In this document: positions 28,677-37,932 of the stretch, piece after piece
How positions within the stretch are numbered: position 1 is the stretch's first letter
How the letters are laid out: the number at the start of each line of letters is the position of its first letter
Source of the DNA: Alteromonas macleodii ATCC 27126
GTDB taxonomy: Bacteria > Pseudomonadota > Gammaproteobacteria > Enterobacterales > Alteromonadaceae
NCBI RefSeq assembly: GCF_000172635.2
Contig: NC_018632.1
Coordinates: 1,736,001 to 1,800,000, forward strand
DNA: 64,000 nucleotides
Direction: 5' to 3'
Notes under the pieces: generated by a model
Told to the model about the DNA's origin: nothing
What the model saw: the letters and a program-made list of their open reading frames with translations, nothing else
Databases searched by the model: none
Made by a program: the position numbers and the translations under genes

Positions 28677-29472
28677 TTTGCCTACTGATGGCAATCACTT
28701 CATTATCCTTATCCCAAATCGTCGCTTCAGTATGGCCATAACCATCTGCAGCTTGTCTTGTGTGAGCTTTATAAGCAAACCAGTCTGTCGGGCTTACCGG
28801 CTTGTGAGGATGGATAAATTCTAAGTTCCAACTTACTGTACTGGCTGGTGCCGGAAGCTTCATCATTTGTAAAAGTGTAGGTGGCCATGCGTCGATCATA
28901 GTAATGATATGTGCATCAGTGATGGCTTCGGGGGGCTGCTTGAAGCGCATAAAGCCGTGATAATGGCTGGTTTTTCTGCGCGTAAATGGAATGCCGCCAT
29001 CTTCAATTGCCAAATCAAAATAGCGTAAGAATTTAGGCGTAACTTTAGGTATTTGCGGGATGAACTTTGCTTTATTCGGCTGAGGCATGTCGTGTGTATC
29101 TGTATTCTCAACTTGAATACCTGACTGACGCGCAACACCAAAACAGGCTTGCGAAAAAACACAGCTTTTGCCGTCTTGAATAGCATGAGCGGTGAACTGA
29201 GAGACGTTTTTCCCTGTTCTAAGTAGCGTTACCTCGATAGAAAAAGGCGTTTCAAGAGATAGGGGACCAACAAAGTTAGTGGTAAAAGAGCGCAGCACGC
29301 GGTTATCAGTGACTTGCTGCTTTACTGCGGTGTAAAGCATACCGGCAGAAATTCCTCCAAACGCAGTTCGTCCCTGTCCCCACGTCTTAGGGATAACTAG
29401 TCCATCAACTTTCCATGTGTTTTCCGAAGTTTGAGATAATTGAGGAATATTGAGCAATTCATCTACTGTCAT
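28657..29472 (-). CDS. Acyl-CoA thioesterase, TesB-like double hotdog
   Basis: The 271-residue protein has two hotdog-fold halves. The first carries WGQGRTAFGGISAGMLYTAV and RSFTTNFVGPLSLETPFSIEV, the second TVSWNLEFIHPHKPV and GYGHTEATIWDKDNEVIA. Both fit the TesB-like acyl-CoA thioesterase family that releases free acids from acyl-CoA. It diverges from the MFS carrier, so shared control of a small ester or fatty-acid pathway with the downstream hydrolase is possible. Confidence 0.88.
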   Translation of the reverse strand: MTVDELLNIPQLSQTSENTWKVDGLVIPKTWGQGRTAFGGISAGMLYTAVKQQVTDNRVLRSFTTNFVGPLSLETPFSIEVTLLRTGKNVSQFTAHAIQDGKSCVFSQACFGVARQSGIQVENTDTHDMPQPNKAKFIPQIPKVTPKFLRYFDLAIEDGGIPFTRRKTSHYHGFMRFKQPPEAITDAHIITMIDAWPPTLLQMMKLPAPASTVSWNLEFIHPHKPVSPTDWFAYKAHTRQAADGYGHTEATIWDKDNEVIAISRQTVAIFD

Positions 29473-29641
29473 ATTTGCTTGTCTGGTCTGATGAGTTAAG
29501 TGTTTGTCATCGTACCTTAAGCGCTATAGAACGAAAAGCCTCAGTTAGAAATTTTCGTTATGTTAACAAATAAGTAACAATTAGTTGTTTATTTTTTTGC
29601 CTAATGCATAGACTGAGCTATTGTCACTCAAAAGGACTGTT

Positions 29642-30964
29642 ATGGCCCATACTCACGTTGAAGGTATTCCCGCTGCAGAAGCAGGAGCATCTAGAAGTTA
29701 CCGGAATTACGTTCTATTCATATTAACCTTGGTGTATGCCTTTAACTTTATAGACAGGCAAATCATTGGGATTCTATCTCCTTTTATCAAAGCCGATTTG
29801 GGGTTAGATGACGCCCAACTTGGGTGGCTTAAAGGCATCTACTTTGCGCTACTTTATACCGTGATGGGGATCCCAATTGCATGGCTTGCCGACAGGTACA
29901 GCCGCGTTAATATCATTGCGATCTCTCTAACGCTTTGGAGTGGATTTACCGCTGCATCTGGGTTAGCTGCCAATTACATGCAGCTTGCCATAGCACGTAT
30001 TGGTGTCGGCATCGGTGAAGCGGGTGGTAGTCCACCGTCCCACAGTATTATTTCTGACTTATTCCCTAAAGAAAAACGCGCGGGCGCGCTCGCAATATAC
30101 TCTTTAGGTATTCCTTTTGGCGTTATGCTTGCGTTTTTTGCATCAGCGTTCTTTTTACAGGGCGGTTCTGCCGACTGGCGAACGGTAATGTACAGCGTGG
30201 GTATTCCAGGGGTGTTACTGGCTATTTTGCTTAAGCTCACGGTCAAGGAACCTGCCAGAACGGTCTCTTTACCAAGCGCAGATGATGCGAACAAGCCGAG
30301 TGTAAAGTCGTCTCTCAAGATGCTACTGAAAATTCCGACGTGGTGGGGAATGGCACTGGGTATTTCCTTTGGATCATTCGGTAACTATGCCATATCGACA
30401 TGGGTAATTGATTACTACGTTCGCGCCTTTGCGGGTTTAGATATTACACAGTTGCTAATCGTTTTTGGCATTATCAATGGCACCGCCTATGCGCTCGGTG
30501 TATGGCTAGGAGGCTATATTGCTGATAGATGGGGTAAGCACAATAAAAAAGCTTATGCGTTATTGCCCGCTATCGCACTTATTATTGGTGTGCCGGCATT
30601 TTATGCATCGTTACAAGTGCAAGATTTGTGGTTATCAGTAGGGCTCATGGCGCTGTTGTTATTCACCAGTGGTTCATACCTAGGCCCAAGTTTTGCGATG
30701 GCACAGACACTAGCTCCAATAAACGTAAGAGCTATGTCGACAGCGTTGTTCTTCTTTGTATTGAACATCATTGCTCTGGGCGGTGGCCCAACGCTGACGG
30801 GTATTATTAGCCAAGCATTGGTGCCATCTTTAGGCGAGACGGAGGCATTGAGACAGGCACTCATCTACCTAGTAGTTCCTTACGCGCTTTCTATTGCCGT
30901 GTTCTTATGGACGAGCACGAAGATTGTAAAAGATTGGGAAATGGCAGAAGCCAGAGGCTTATAG
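29642..30964 (+). CDS. MFS transporter, spinster-like
   Basis: A 12-segment major facilitator of about 440 residues. I chose ATG 29642 since AAAGGA (29631-29636) lies 5 nt before it, instead of a TTG at 29621. The start motif YAFNFIDRQIIGILSPFIKADLGLDD and DRYSRVNIIA match the spinster-like/OPA-related MFS group, often found next to hydrolases in degradation loci. The substrate is unknown. An alpha/beta hydrolase follows after a terminator. Confidence 0.92.
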   Translation: MAHTHVEGIPAAEAGASRSYRNYVLFILTLVYAFNFIDRQIIGILSPFIKADLGLDDAQLGWLKGIYFALLYTVMGIPIAWLADRYSRVNIIAISLTLWSGFTAASGLAANYMQLAIARIGVGIGEAGGSPPSHSIISDLFPKEKRAGALAIYSLGIPFGVMLAFFASAFFLQGGSADWRTVMYSVGIPGVLLAILLKLTVKEPARTVSLPSADDANKPSVKSSLKMLLKIPTWWGMALGISFGSFGNYAISTWVIDYYVRAFAGLDITQLLIVFGIINGTAYALGVWLGGYIADRWGKHNKKAYALLPAIALIIGVPAFYASLQVQDLWLSVGLMALLLFTSGSYLGPSFAMAQTLAPINVRAMSTALFFFVLNIIALGGGPTLTGIISQALVPSLGETEALRQALIYLVVPYALSIAVFLWTSTKIVKDWEMAEARGL

Positions 30965-30984
30965 TATTATCGAACTTTCATGCT

Positions 30985-31010
30985 AAGGGGCTGATTTAAA
31001 GCCCCTTTGT
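30985..31010 (+). terminator. Rho-independent terminator after the MFS gene
   Basis: An 8-bp GC-rich stem (AAGGGGCT at 30985-30992 with AGCCCCTT at 31000-31007) is followed by a T-rich tract. It would reduce read-through into the hydrolase gene 26 bp further on. Confidence 0.8.
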
Positions 31011-31035
31011 TGTTTGAGTATAAAGGAGTGTATTG

Positions 31036-31848
31036 GTGACATCGTCAGAGTTGAGTTTTCATTTTGCCCATGCAAATGGATTTCCGGCAGGTAGTTATAA
31101 TGCGATGTTTTCAGCGTTACCTGATCACTTTCACCGTCTTCATGTTGAGCGCTTTGGACACGATCCTCAGCTTCCTGTGAATGGTAACTGGCGCAATCAA
31201 GTTCAAGAACTTATCAAGCATATAAAAAAAGAGAACAAGGATCCGCGAGGCGTTTATGGTATTGGGCATTCATTTGGTGCTGTAATTACCTACATGGCGG
31301 CTTGCGAAGCGCCAGAGCTGTTCAGAGGCATTATTTTATTCGATCCGCCACTTGTTGTCGGCCCGTTAAGTTACTTTTTTAAATTCGCGAAACACACGCC
31401 GTTAATTAACAAGCTAACGCCAGCGAAACTCGCGCAAACACGCAATACCAGTTGGCCAAGGAATACTGACATGGTGGCGTACTTTCACAGCAAAGCATTG
31501 TTTAGGGATATGGATAAACGATGCGTACGCGATTATGTAAAATCTGTAACCGCCTTGAAGGGGGACAATATTTCACTCACATTTCGTGCAGAAGTAGAAG
31601 CAGATTTGTTTCGCAATGTTCCGCACAATTTGGGTAAATATAAAGGAAAGCTTAAGTGTCCGGCCGTATTGGCGACAGGAAGCAAAAGTAACGTGTGTAA
31701 GCCAGAAATGTACTCGCGGCTTCTGAAGCATAATGCTATTGAGCATAGCGTGCTCGATGGTGGGCATATGTTTCCACTAGAACACCCTGAGCAGGTAGCG
31801 AGCTTTATTGAGCGTACATTAACGCAGTGGAGTCATGAGGCGAATTAA
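31036..31848 (+). CDS. Alpha/beta hydrolase
   Basis: A 270-residue alpha/beta-hydrolase fold protein. The nucleophile elbow is GIGHSFGAV, the oxyanion-side start is HFAHANGFPAGSY, and the C-terminal GGHMFPLEHPEQV holds the catalytic His. The GTG at 31036 has AAGGAG 7 nt upstream; a TTG at 31033 is possible. It probably cleaves esters or related bonds, but the substrate is not shown. The gene converges with glgC. Confidence 0.9.
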   Translation: MTSSELSFHFAHANGFPAGSYNAMFSALPDHFHRLHVERFGHDPQLPVNGNWRNQVQELIKHIKKENKDPRGVYGIGHSFGAVITYMAACEAPELFRGIILFDPPLVVGPLSYFFKFAKHTPLINKLTPAKLAQTRNTSWPRNTDMVAYFHSKALFRDMDKRCVRDYVKSVTALKGDNISLTFRAEVEADLFRNVPHNLGKYKGKLKCPAVLATGSKSNVCKPEMYSRLLKHNAIEHSVLDGGHMFPLEHPEQVASFIERTLTQWSHEAN

Positions 31849-31857
31849 ATATTACGG

Positions 31858-31895
31858 AGATTGATTTAAGCGTTTTAACGCCAAAATCAATCTCG
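31858..31895. terminator. Nested palindrome between convergent hydrolase and glgC genes
   Basis: An 11-bp outer stem (GAGATTGATTT at 31858-31868 with AAATCAATCTC at 31885-31895) encloses an inner GCGTT/AACGC stem. The long nested hairpin suits a bidirectional terminator though a clear T-run is lacking on the + strand. Confidence 0.65.
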
Positions 31896-31917
31896 CCATA
31901 ACATTAGGATAAATGAG

Positions 31918-33204
31918 TTAGTCGTGCTTTCTAGGCTTGCTTAGTCCACCCACGGGCTGACCTAACATTTCTCGCGTCACCAGTACCACACCTTTTTCAG
32001 ATACGCGGAATCCACGTGCCTTGTCTTGCTCGTGGTCGTAACCAATCGTAGTACCTTCAGGAATGACACAACCTCGATCAATAATCACCTTTTTCAGCTT
32101 GCAATGGCGTTTAATTTCCACATCAGGAAGAATTACGGCGTCCTCAATAAGGCCATAGGAATGTACGCGTACGTTGGAAAAGCAAATAGATGAACGAAGT
32201 GTAGAGCCTGAAATTATACAGCCCCCAGAAACTACGGAGTTAATCGCTTCACCACGTCTGTCGTGGTCTTCCCAAACAAACTTTGCTGGTGGCAGTTGCT
32301 CTTGGTATGTCCATATAGGCCATTTTCTATCGTAGAGGTTCAATTGAGGTACAGGAGCAACCATTTCCATATTGGCTTCCCAAAATGAATCGATAGTACC
32401 TACGTCGCGCCAATAGGCGTTGTCTCCGCCACTTTTCTCAAAAGGATAGGCGTATACAGGGTGGTCGGCGATGATTGATGGAATGATGTCTTTACCGAAG
32501 TCTCGCTGCGAGCCCATATTTTCAGCATCAACACGTAATTGCTCGAATAAAAACTCTGTATCAAACACGTAATTGCCCATAGATGCTAAGCAGCGCGTTG
32601 GGTCATTAGGAAGTGGAGTCGGGTTAGCTGGCTTCTCTTCAAATCCGTTAATACGATAGTTTTCATCAACCGACATAACGCCAAACGCACCCGCGGCTTC
32701 TCCCAAGGGCACTGACATACATGAAACCGTCATTTTTGCACCAGATTCTTTGTGCTTGGCCAACATATCACCGTAGTCCATACGGTATATGTGGTCGCCT
32801 GAAAGGATCATGACATATTTTGGAAGCTCATCACGAATGATATCTATGTTTTGGAAGACCGCGTCTGCGGTTCCTTCATACCAACTGTCGGAGAAACGTT
32901 GAGAAGCGGGTAGGATTTCTACAGATTCGCCAAGTTCTTTTTTGAAATGACCCCAACCGCGAACCAAGTGACGAATAAGAGAATGCGACTTGTATTGGGT
33001 AACCACGCCTATTCGACGGATACCTGAATTAACACAATTTGATAGCGGGAAATCGATAATTCTAAATTTACCGCCGAAATAAAGTGCCGGTTTGGCTCGC
33101 CAATTAGTGAGCTCGTGTAGTCTAGAACCTTTACCACCCGCGAGGATGAGCGCATATGTATCGCGAGTAAGGTTACTGATGTAACGAGAACTTTGATCTG
33201 CCAT
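31918..33204 (-). CDS. glgC: Glucose-1-phosphate adenylyltransferase
   Basis: This 428-residue enzyme makes ADP-glucose, the donor for glycogen synthesis. The N-terminal nucleotide-binding motif is [22 protein letters not shown] (about 19-40), with [16 protein letters not shown] next; a left-handed beta-helix domain ends the protein. Length matches GlgC. No other glg gene lies beside it, so the pathway is scattered or linked at distance. It is read from a 752-bp intergenic region rich in repeats. Confidence 0.95.
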   Translation of the reverse strand: MADQSSRYISNLTRDTYALILAGGKGSRLHELTNWRAKPALYFGGKFRIIDFPLSNCVNSGIRRIGVVTQYKSHSLIRHLVRGWGHFKKELGESVEILPASQRFSDSWYEGTADAVFQNIDIIRDELPKYVMILSGDHIYRMDYGDMLAKHKESGAKMTVSCMSVPLGEAAGAFGVMSVDENYRINGFEEKPANPTPLPNDPTRCLASMGNYVFDTEFLFEQLRVDAENMGSQRDFGKDIIPSIIADHPVYAYPFEKSGGDNAYWRDVGTIDSFWEANMEMVAPVPQLNLYDRKWPIWTYQEQLPPAKFVWEDHDRRGEAINSVVSGGCIISGSTLRSSICFSNVRVHSYGLIEDAVILPDVEIKRHCKLKKVIIDRGCVIPEGTTIGYDHEQDKARGFRVSEKGVVLVTREMLGQPVGGLSKPRKHD

Positions 33205-33956
33205 TTCCTATAAACTCCTGTAATAAAGCGACAACTGTGTATCGATAGAAATATAAAAAGAAAACGAAGTGTTGCGATTGACTGCGCTATGCATGATAGG
33301 CCTGATTGAACAGGCTTTCTTGATAACCTAAATCCATATTACACAAGATAATTTAGAATGACAGCGCGATTTTCATGCTTTGTGATGAAATGGTAAATGT
33401 TTTTAAAAAATTGTAGGTTGGGGGGCTCTCGCCCTTACAGAGACACCCACCCTAATTCCCTTAATCTCATCCAATGGCATTCAAATGTTGCTCTTACAAA
33501 GACACCCACCCCTATCTCTTATTATTAAGCTGGAATAGGCTTCTAGAATTAAAGTATTAGCATGACACCCATCGCTACTATGAGTTAGTTACTTAGTAAA
33601 TTTGACGATAAAAAAGTTAGCGAGACACACAATTCAATTTCATCATGCGCATCCAGAAAAGACCCTCGATCAAAGCAAGTCACTGTGTAGACACCCATTT
33701 TTAAACTGTAGAAAGTTAGTCTACACTTTGCTCGATAAACGAAGTGGTTACTTCATGCATCATAAGGTTTTATTGCTGAGTGTCCTTTCTCGGTAACGCG
33801 AAAGAGAAGGCTCATAATAGTTATTTTGTGTATAAATTTGCTTTCAACTGCGTTAAACATGACGGGGTGGGTGTCTATCTAACAGTAAAATGAGCAAGAA
33901 AGATCTTTCAGTGACAAATGTTAATTAAATGTTATATTTAAAGGATCAATTCTTTT
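33205..33956. other. 752-bp intergenic region with a repeat array
   Basis: This gap between glgC and the SRPBCC gene contains five exact TGGGTGTC-type cores and one near copy. A 64-codon ORF at 33602-33796 overlaps the array, lacks a ribosome-binding site and resembles no family, so it is not called. AAGGA (33941-33945) at the right end serves the SRPBCC gene. Confidence 0.7.
33442..33875. repeat. TGGGTGTC repeat array 1 of the accessory block
   Basis: GACACCCA cores lie at 33442, 33501, 33564 and 33690, a variant GACACACA at 33624, and a TGGGTGTC at 33868-33875. Spacings are 59, 63, 60, 66 and 178 bp. Upstream flanks often read TTACAAA, TTACAGA, TTAGCAT or TTAGCGA. The first two and the last extend to CACCCACCC / GGGTGGGTG. 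Confidence 0.88.
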
Positions 33957-34502
33957 ATGGAGTCTCAGATGGGAGCGTTAAAAAAACTCTTAATGGTCGT
34001 AGGTGTTGTTATAGTATTATTTGTCGCAACAAGCTTTTTTATTCCTAAAGATTACAGCGTTGAAAGGACAATTAATATTGATGCTCAGCCATCAGAAATA
34101 TATCCCTATGTCGTTGATTTGAAAGAGTGGAAGAAATGGGGCGTATGGTTCAAGCGTGATCCTGATATGAAACTTGATTATTCAGGGCCTGATAGGGCTA
34201 TTGGGATGCGTTCCGAGTGGTTAAGTGAAACCGAGGGAAATGGAGAAATGGAGATTACGCAACTAGAGCATAACAGACGTGTGATGTACCGATTATATTT
34301 TCCCGATTTTGACATGGGTTCATCGGGCGTCGTAGAAATTGAGCCCACAGAAAATGGTTCTCTTGTAACCTGGAGAGATGAAGGCTCGGTAGACAATAAC
34401 CCTATAAACAAATATTTTGCTTTGATGATGGACAGCATGATTGGTCCGGATTTCGAAATGGGCCTAGAAAATCTCAAAATACTCGCTGAAAACGCTGGGT
34501 AG
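33957..34502 (+). CDS. SRPBCC-fold (polyketide cyclase-like) protein
   Basis: A 181-residue protein with one N-terminal membrane segment (about residues 8-26) and a START-like SRPBCC domain (KDYSVERTINIDAQPSEIYPYVVDLKEWKKWG, then YSGPDRAIGMRSEWLSETEGNGEM). Such folds bind hydrophobic ligands; many members are unstudied. AAGGA lies 11 nt before the ATG. It opens the accessory block and is followed by an MFS gene 76 bp further on. Confidence 0.85.
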   Translation: MESQMGALKKLLMVVGVVIVLFVATSFFIPKDYSVERTINIDAQPSEIYPYVVDLKEWKKWGVWFKRDPDMKLDYSGPDRAIGMRSEWLSETEGNGEMEITQLEHNRRVMYRLYFPDFDMGSSGVVEIEPTENGSLVTWRDEGSVDNNPINKYFALMMDSMIGPDFEMGLENLKILAENAG

Positions 34503-34578
34503 GGCATATAACTTTCTGATCTGACTGGATAAGTGCACCGTATATGTTCAATCGAATTGCGGTGCATGCTTACCTTCC

Positions 34579-35733
34579 ATGAAACAAAAAAAATTACTTA
34601 TTACAGGCCTTTCGCTTAATAAACTAGCCGACCTACTGATCTCTGCTAAAACAACCTTGACCGCACTTCTTATTAGCATCGGCGCACCAGTTTGGATGAT
34701 AGGCTGGCTGGTTCCAATTAGAGAGTCGGGCGCGCTTCTGCCTCAAGTACTTATTAGCATTTATCTTCGAAAACATACTCAGCGGCACTTGGTTTGGCGT
34801 GTCGGTATGCTCACACAAACGCTTTCAGTTTTCTGTATGCTGCTCGCGGTCATTTTATTTTCAGGGGGCTTGGCGGGTACCTTGATACTTATTTCCCTTG
34901 TCTTCTTGAGCCTGGGTCGCTCTGCCTGCTCTCTTACCGTGAAAGATATGGAGGCTGACGTAGCTAAGAAAGGAGAGCGGGGTAACCTAATCGGAATTGC
35001 ATCTACCGTTTCAGGCATGGTCACCCTTGTTATCGCTATACCTTTGGCAATTTACGACGGCTCTCTTTCTTCGAACGTGCTGCTGATAGTCTTGTGCGGG
35101 AGTCTTTTATCATTTGTTTTGACCCTTATATGTGTATGGCCTGTTAAAACGACGGTAGATGTGGGTGATAAAGAGGAAAAAGCGTTTAGTATTGACTTCG
35201 ACGCCACGGTTTACAAATTCATTTTGGTAAGAGGGCTTTTCGTTCACTCAGCCTTGGTTGCGCCTTATTTCATGATAGAAAAAAATGGAGATGTAAAAGA
35301 GCTGCTTCCTATTTATATAGGAGCCGAAGCAACTGCTGCTCTTCTATCATCAATAATTTGGGGAAAGATTGCAGACAAAAGCGCAAAGTTAACCCTTCAA
35401 ATTTCAGGGTTACTCGCGATAATTTCATGCATTGGTTTGCTTACATTGCAAACGACGACGATTGTAACCTCTGCACTGTTGTTTTTCTTGTTATCGGTAT
35501 CCCATGCTGGCGTAAGAACCGGACGGAAAACATATAGTTTAGATGTTAAAGAAGGCCATGAAAGAACAGAGCTGGTTGGCTTCTCAAACACGGCTATAGG
35601 TATGATTTTATTAGCATTCGGTGCACTTTACGCTGCATTAACCTCTGTTTTAACCTTTTCAGTGGTTTATATTATGGCTGGCATGCTGTTACTGGCAATT
35701 ATCACTACTGTTATCTTACCTGACGAGAAGTAG
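34579..35733 (+). CDS. MFS transporter
   Basis: A 384-residue protein with about 10-12 membrane segments and no soluble domain. The N-terminal half has the sequence GAPVWMIGWLVPIRESGALLPQ and RKHTQRHLVWRVGMLTQT between the second and third segments, with RTGRKTYSLDVKEGHERTELVG in the second half, typical of MFS loops. Its substrate is unknown. Only 6 bp separate its stop from that of the convergent RAYT gene. Confidence 0.85.
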   Translation: MKQKKLLITGLSLNKLADLLISAKTTLTALLISIGAPVWMIGWLVPIRESGALLPQVLISIYLRKHTQRHLVWRVGMLTQTLSVFCMLLAVILFSGGLAGTLILISLVFLSLGRSACSLTVKDMEADVAKKGERGNLIGIASTVSGMVTLVIAIPLAIYDGSLSSNVLLIVLCGSLLSFVLTLICVWPVKTTVDVGDKEEKAFSIDFDATVYKFILVRGLFVHSALVAPYFMIEKNGDVKELLPIYIGAEATAALLSSIIWGKIADKSAKLTLQISGLLAIISCIGLLTLQTTTIVTSALLFFLLSVSHAGVRTGRKTYSLDVKEGHERTELVGFSNTAIGMILLAFGALYAALTSVLTFSVVYIMAGMLLLAIITTVILPDEK

Positions 35734-35739
35734 ATTGGT

Positions 35740-36717
35740 TTAGTCAAAGCATATCGCTGCCGAAGATATTTTGGCCATTCGTTTTCTTTTAGTATTTGCT
35801 TGGAACTTCCGCATAGATGAACCGTCTCCTGCCGCGACTGAAAATACGTTTTCGAAATCACTGATAATGTGATGCCAATGATGTTGGCATACACCAAGAG
35901 GTTTTACATGTTGAATGGGTCTCGTTTGAGCGGCTGTCGAATCGGTGTCGCGCAACAGTTCGATTGACTGGTTAAGAAGATCGCAATAGTCATTCAACGT
36001 TAAATCTAAGCCGCGAGTGTTTCTACATCGTTGGTGGCTCTTTAATGGCATTAACCCTTTTATTGTCTTGTTTTGTGAAATACTCGTGTTCAATCTTTTA
36101 TTAATGCTTGTGTGATATGAGTCTTGTAAGCCCGTTGCGACCTTTGCGCGTATAGGGTTTAAGTCAACATATGCCATACATGACAGTAGGGCTTTTTCTG
36201 TTAGCAATGCTTGTGAACGGAAGCGACCTTCCCAAAATCTGCCAGTACAATCGTCCTCTTCGTTTGCTTTTCTCGCAATATACTCGTTTAAATTTCTCAT
36301 AAACCAGCTTATGTCGTAGAGCCTTTTTCTATACACATCAGCAGTACTTTTAACTGTCTCATACTCACTTTCGCTCAAGATTTCGCCCTTCATAAACTTT
36401 TGAGTGAGTACTGTTCCTTTGTGCATTTTATGCCATTGATGTAACACAGTTTGTAATGACCATGAGAGCGCTGCCTCTTTATTCACGCATAAAACGATAT
36501 GGACATGGTTGCTCATAACAGCGTATGCACAAATATCTATCGCGAATACCCGGCTCAAAAATAACAGCCGTTGTTCTACCCACGATTTTCGATGCTCGTA
36601 ACTAATTCTATTGTTTCGGTCGTACCCGCATAAGTAGCTACGGCGCACGCAGCGAGATATACAATGATAGTAGGGTGTATCTTTTAAACTAATGAGGGAT
36701 TTTCTGCTTTGCGCCAT
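35740..36717 (-). CDS. REP-associated tyrosine transposase (RAYT/TnpA-REP type)
   Basis: A 325-residue Y1 transposase-like protein. The conserved start is TPYYHCISRCVRRSYLCG, then the HUH-type metal motif NHVHIVL (His71 and His73 from ATG 36717) and a C-terminal block with YVDLNPIRAKVA. This larger group is common in Alteromonas and Shewanella in my recollection and is annotated as transposase. RAYTs nick single-stranded REP hairpins and are thought to spread them; they carry no terminal repeats of their own. I took ATG 36717 because relatives start near this residue; ATG 36732 is possible. A repeat array lies just upstream. Confidence 0.88.
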   Translation of the reverse strand: MAQSRKSLISLKDTPYYHCISRCVRRSYLCGYDRNNRISYEHRKSWVEQRLLFLSRVFAIDICAYAVMSNHVHIVLCVNKEAALSWSLQTVLHQWHKMHKGTVLTQKFMKGEILSESEYETVKSTADVYRKRLYDISWFMRNLNEYIARKANEEDDCTGRFWEGRFRSQALLTEKALLSCMAYVDLNPIRAKVATGLQDSYHTSINKRLNTSISQNKTIKGLMPLKSHQRCRNTRGLDLTLNDYCDLLNQSIELLRDTDSTAAQTRPIQHVKPLGVCQHHWHHIISDFENVFSVAAGDGSSMRKFQANTKRKRMAKISSAAICFD

Positions 36718-36812
36718 GTTAGATAAATGCAAGGTAATTAGTCATTGTGTGACCTTAGCATTGTGAATATTCAGTTGTGACCTGACCGATGGACTTGTTT
36801 TGTTTTAGAAGA

Positions 36813-36990
36813 GACACCCAACGTAAGACTTTTCGATGAAAAGTAATGAATATTTGGAGAGACATCCATTGCAAAGTTAACTGGCTGAGCGTGAAAGAAT
36901 GTATTTTTGAGTTTGTGCCTATAAACTTATAAAGACGCCCATTACATAAACGGTGATTTAAAGTGAGACTTCACAATTAGGGTGGGTGTC
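36813..36990. repeat. TGGGTGTC repeat array 2, upstream of the RAYT gene
   Basis: One exact GACACCCA (36813-36820), two one-mismatch copies GACATCCA (36861) and GACGCCCA (36934), and a TGGGTGTC at 36983-36990 that extends to AGGGTGGGTGTCTTTCTTAG. Spacings are 48, 73 and 49 bp. This fills most of the 314 bp between the RAYT start and liuE. Confidence 0.8.
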
Positions 36991-37031
36991 TTTCTTAGAG
37001 GGGGCGCATTGCCGCATCCCCCATCAGTTTT

Positions 37032-37928
37032 TTATTTTGCTAGAAGCGCATTAGCTGCTTTCGACACGGGAGAGCGGCCTAAAAGTTCTGAAATGTAAGA
37101 AGACGCTTTTAACAATTTCGCCATGTCTATACCTGTTGATATACCCATACCGTTCAACATATATAGGACGTCTTCAGTTGCAACATTCCCACTTGCGCCT
37201 TTGGCATACGGGCAGCCTCCAAGTCCTGCAACAGCTGAATCAATGGAAGAGATGCCATATCCAAGGGCAGTGTATAAATTCACTAGCGCTTGTCCATAAG
37301 TATCATGGAAATGGGCGGCAACTTTGCTGACATCAACCTCATTTAAGACGTCATCTAATAGCAGTTTTGTAGACATTGGTGTACCTACGCCGATAGTATC
37401 GCCAAGGGATACTTCGTAACACCCCATGTCAATAAGTTCCTTACTCACCTGTGTAACGGCACTAGGTGAAATTTTACCTTCATAAGGACACCCCATTACG
37501 CACGAAACGTAGCCCCTCACTTTGATTTTGTTTTCGCTTGCCAGGTCAAACACAGCCTCGAAACGCTTTAAGCTCTCGCTTATAGAGCAGTTAATGTTCT
37601 TTAGTGAAAAGGACTCAGAGGCAGCACCGAATACTGCAACCTCTTTCGCACCCGCTTCAATGGCTGCTTCCAAGCCTTTAAGGTTGGGTGTCAATGCAGA
37701 ATAATGAATCTTGTCTTCGGGGCTAAGCGCCTTAAAAACCGCATCCGAGTTCGCCATTTGGGGCACCCATTTGGGCGATACAAAGCTTCCTGCTTCGATA
37801 CGGTTAAGGCCAGTTTTAGAAAGAAGTTGAATAAGTTCAATCTTTTGTTCGGCGCTTAAGGCCTGCTTTTCATTCTGAAGGCCATCTCGAGGACCTACTT
37901 CAACAATACTCACTTCTTTAGGAAACAT
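37032..37928 (-). CDS. liuE: Hydroxymethylglutaryl-CoA lyase
   Basis: The 298-residue TIM-barrel enzyme splits HMG-CoA into acetoacetate and acetyl-CoA, the last step of leucine breakdown. I chose ATG 37928, with GAGG 9 nt before, over a longer ORF. The signature [12 protein letters not shown] holds the catalytic Arg/Asp and [19 protein letters not shown] contains the catalytic Cys and a metal-binding region. It is the last gene of liuRABCDE and starts 4 bp after liuD. A TGGGTGTC core at 37685 is read here as LTPN. Confidence 0.95.
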   Translation of the reverse strand: MFPKEVSIVEVGPRDGLQNEKQALSAEQKIELIQLLSKTGLNRIEAGSFVSPKWVPQMANSDAVFKALSPEDKIHYSALTPNLKGLEAAIEAGAKEVAVFGAASESFSLKNINCSISESLKRFEAVFDLASENKIKVRGYVSCVMGCPYEGKISPSAVTQVSKELIDMGCYEVSLGDTIGVGTPMSTKLLLDDVLNEVDVSKVAAHFHDTYGQALVNLYTALGYGISSIDSAVAGLGGCPYAKGASGNVATEDVLYMLNGMGISTGIDMAKLLKASSYISELLGRSPVSKAANALLAK

Positions 37929-37932
37929 CACA

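Noticed and set aside
33602..33796. 64-codon ORF between glgC and the SRPBCC gene
   Set aside because: It has no ribosome-binding site, no recognisable family and overlaps the repeat array.
33442..33875. CRISPR array
   Set aside because: The roughly 60-bp spacing resembles type I-F arrays, but the shared part is only 8-15 bp, copies differ, orientation changes at the end, and no cas gene is near.
37480..37495. GACACCCCATT as another repeat copy in liuE
   Set aside because: It has one extra C and encodes the MGCPYEG block, which is native to HMG-CoA lyases.
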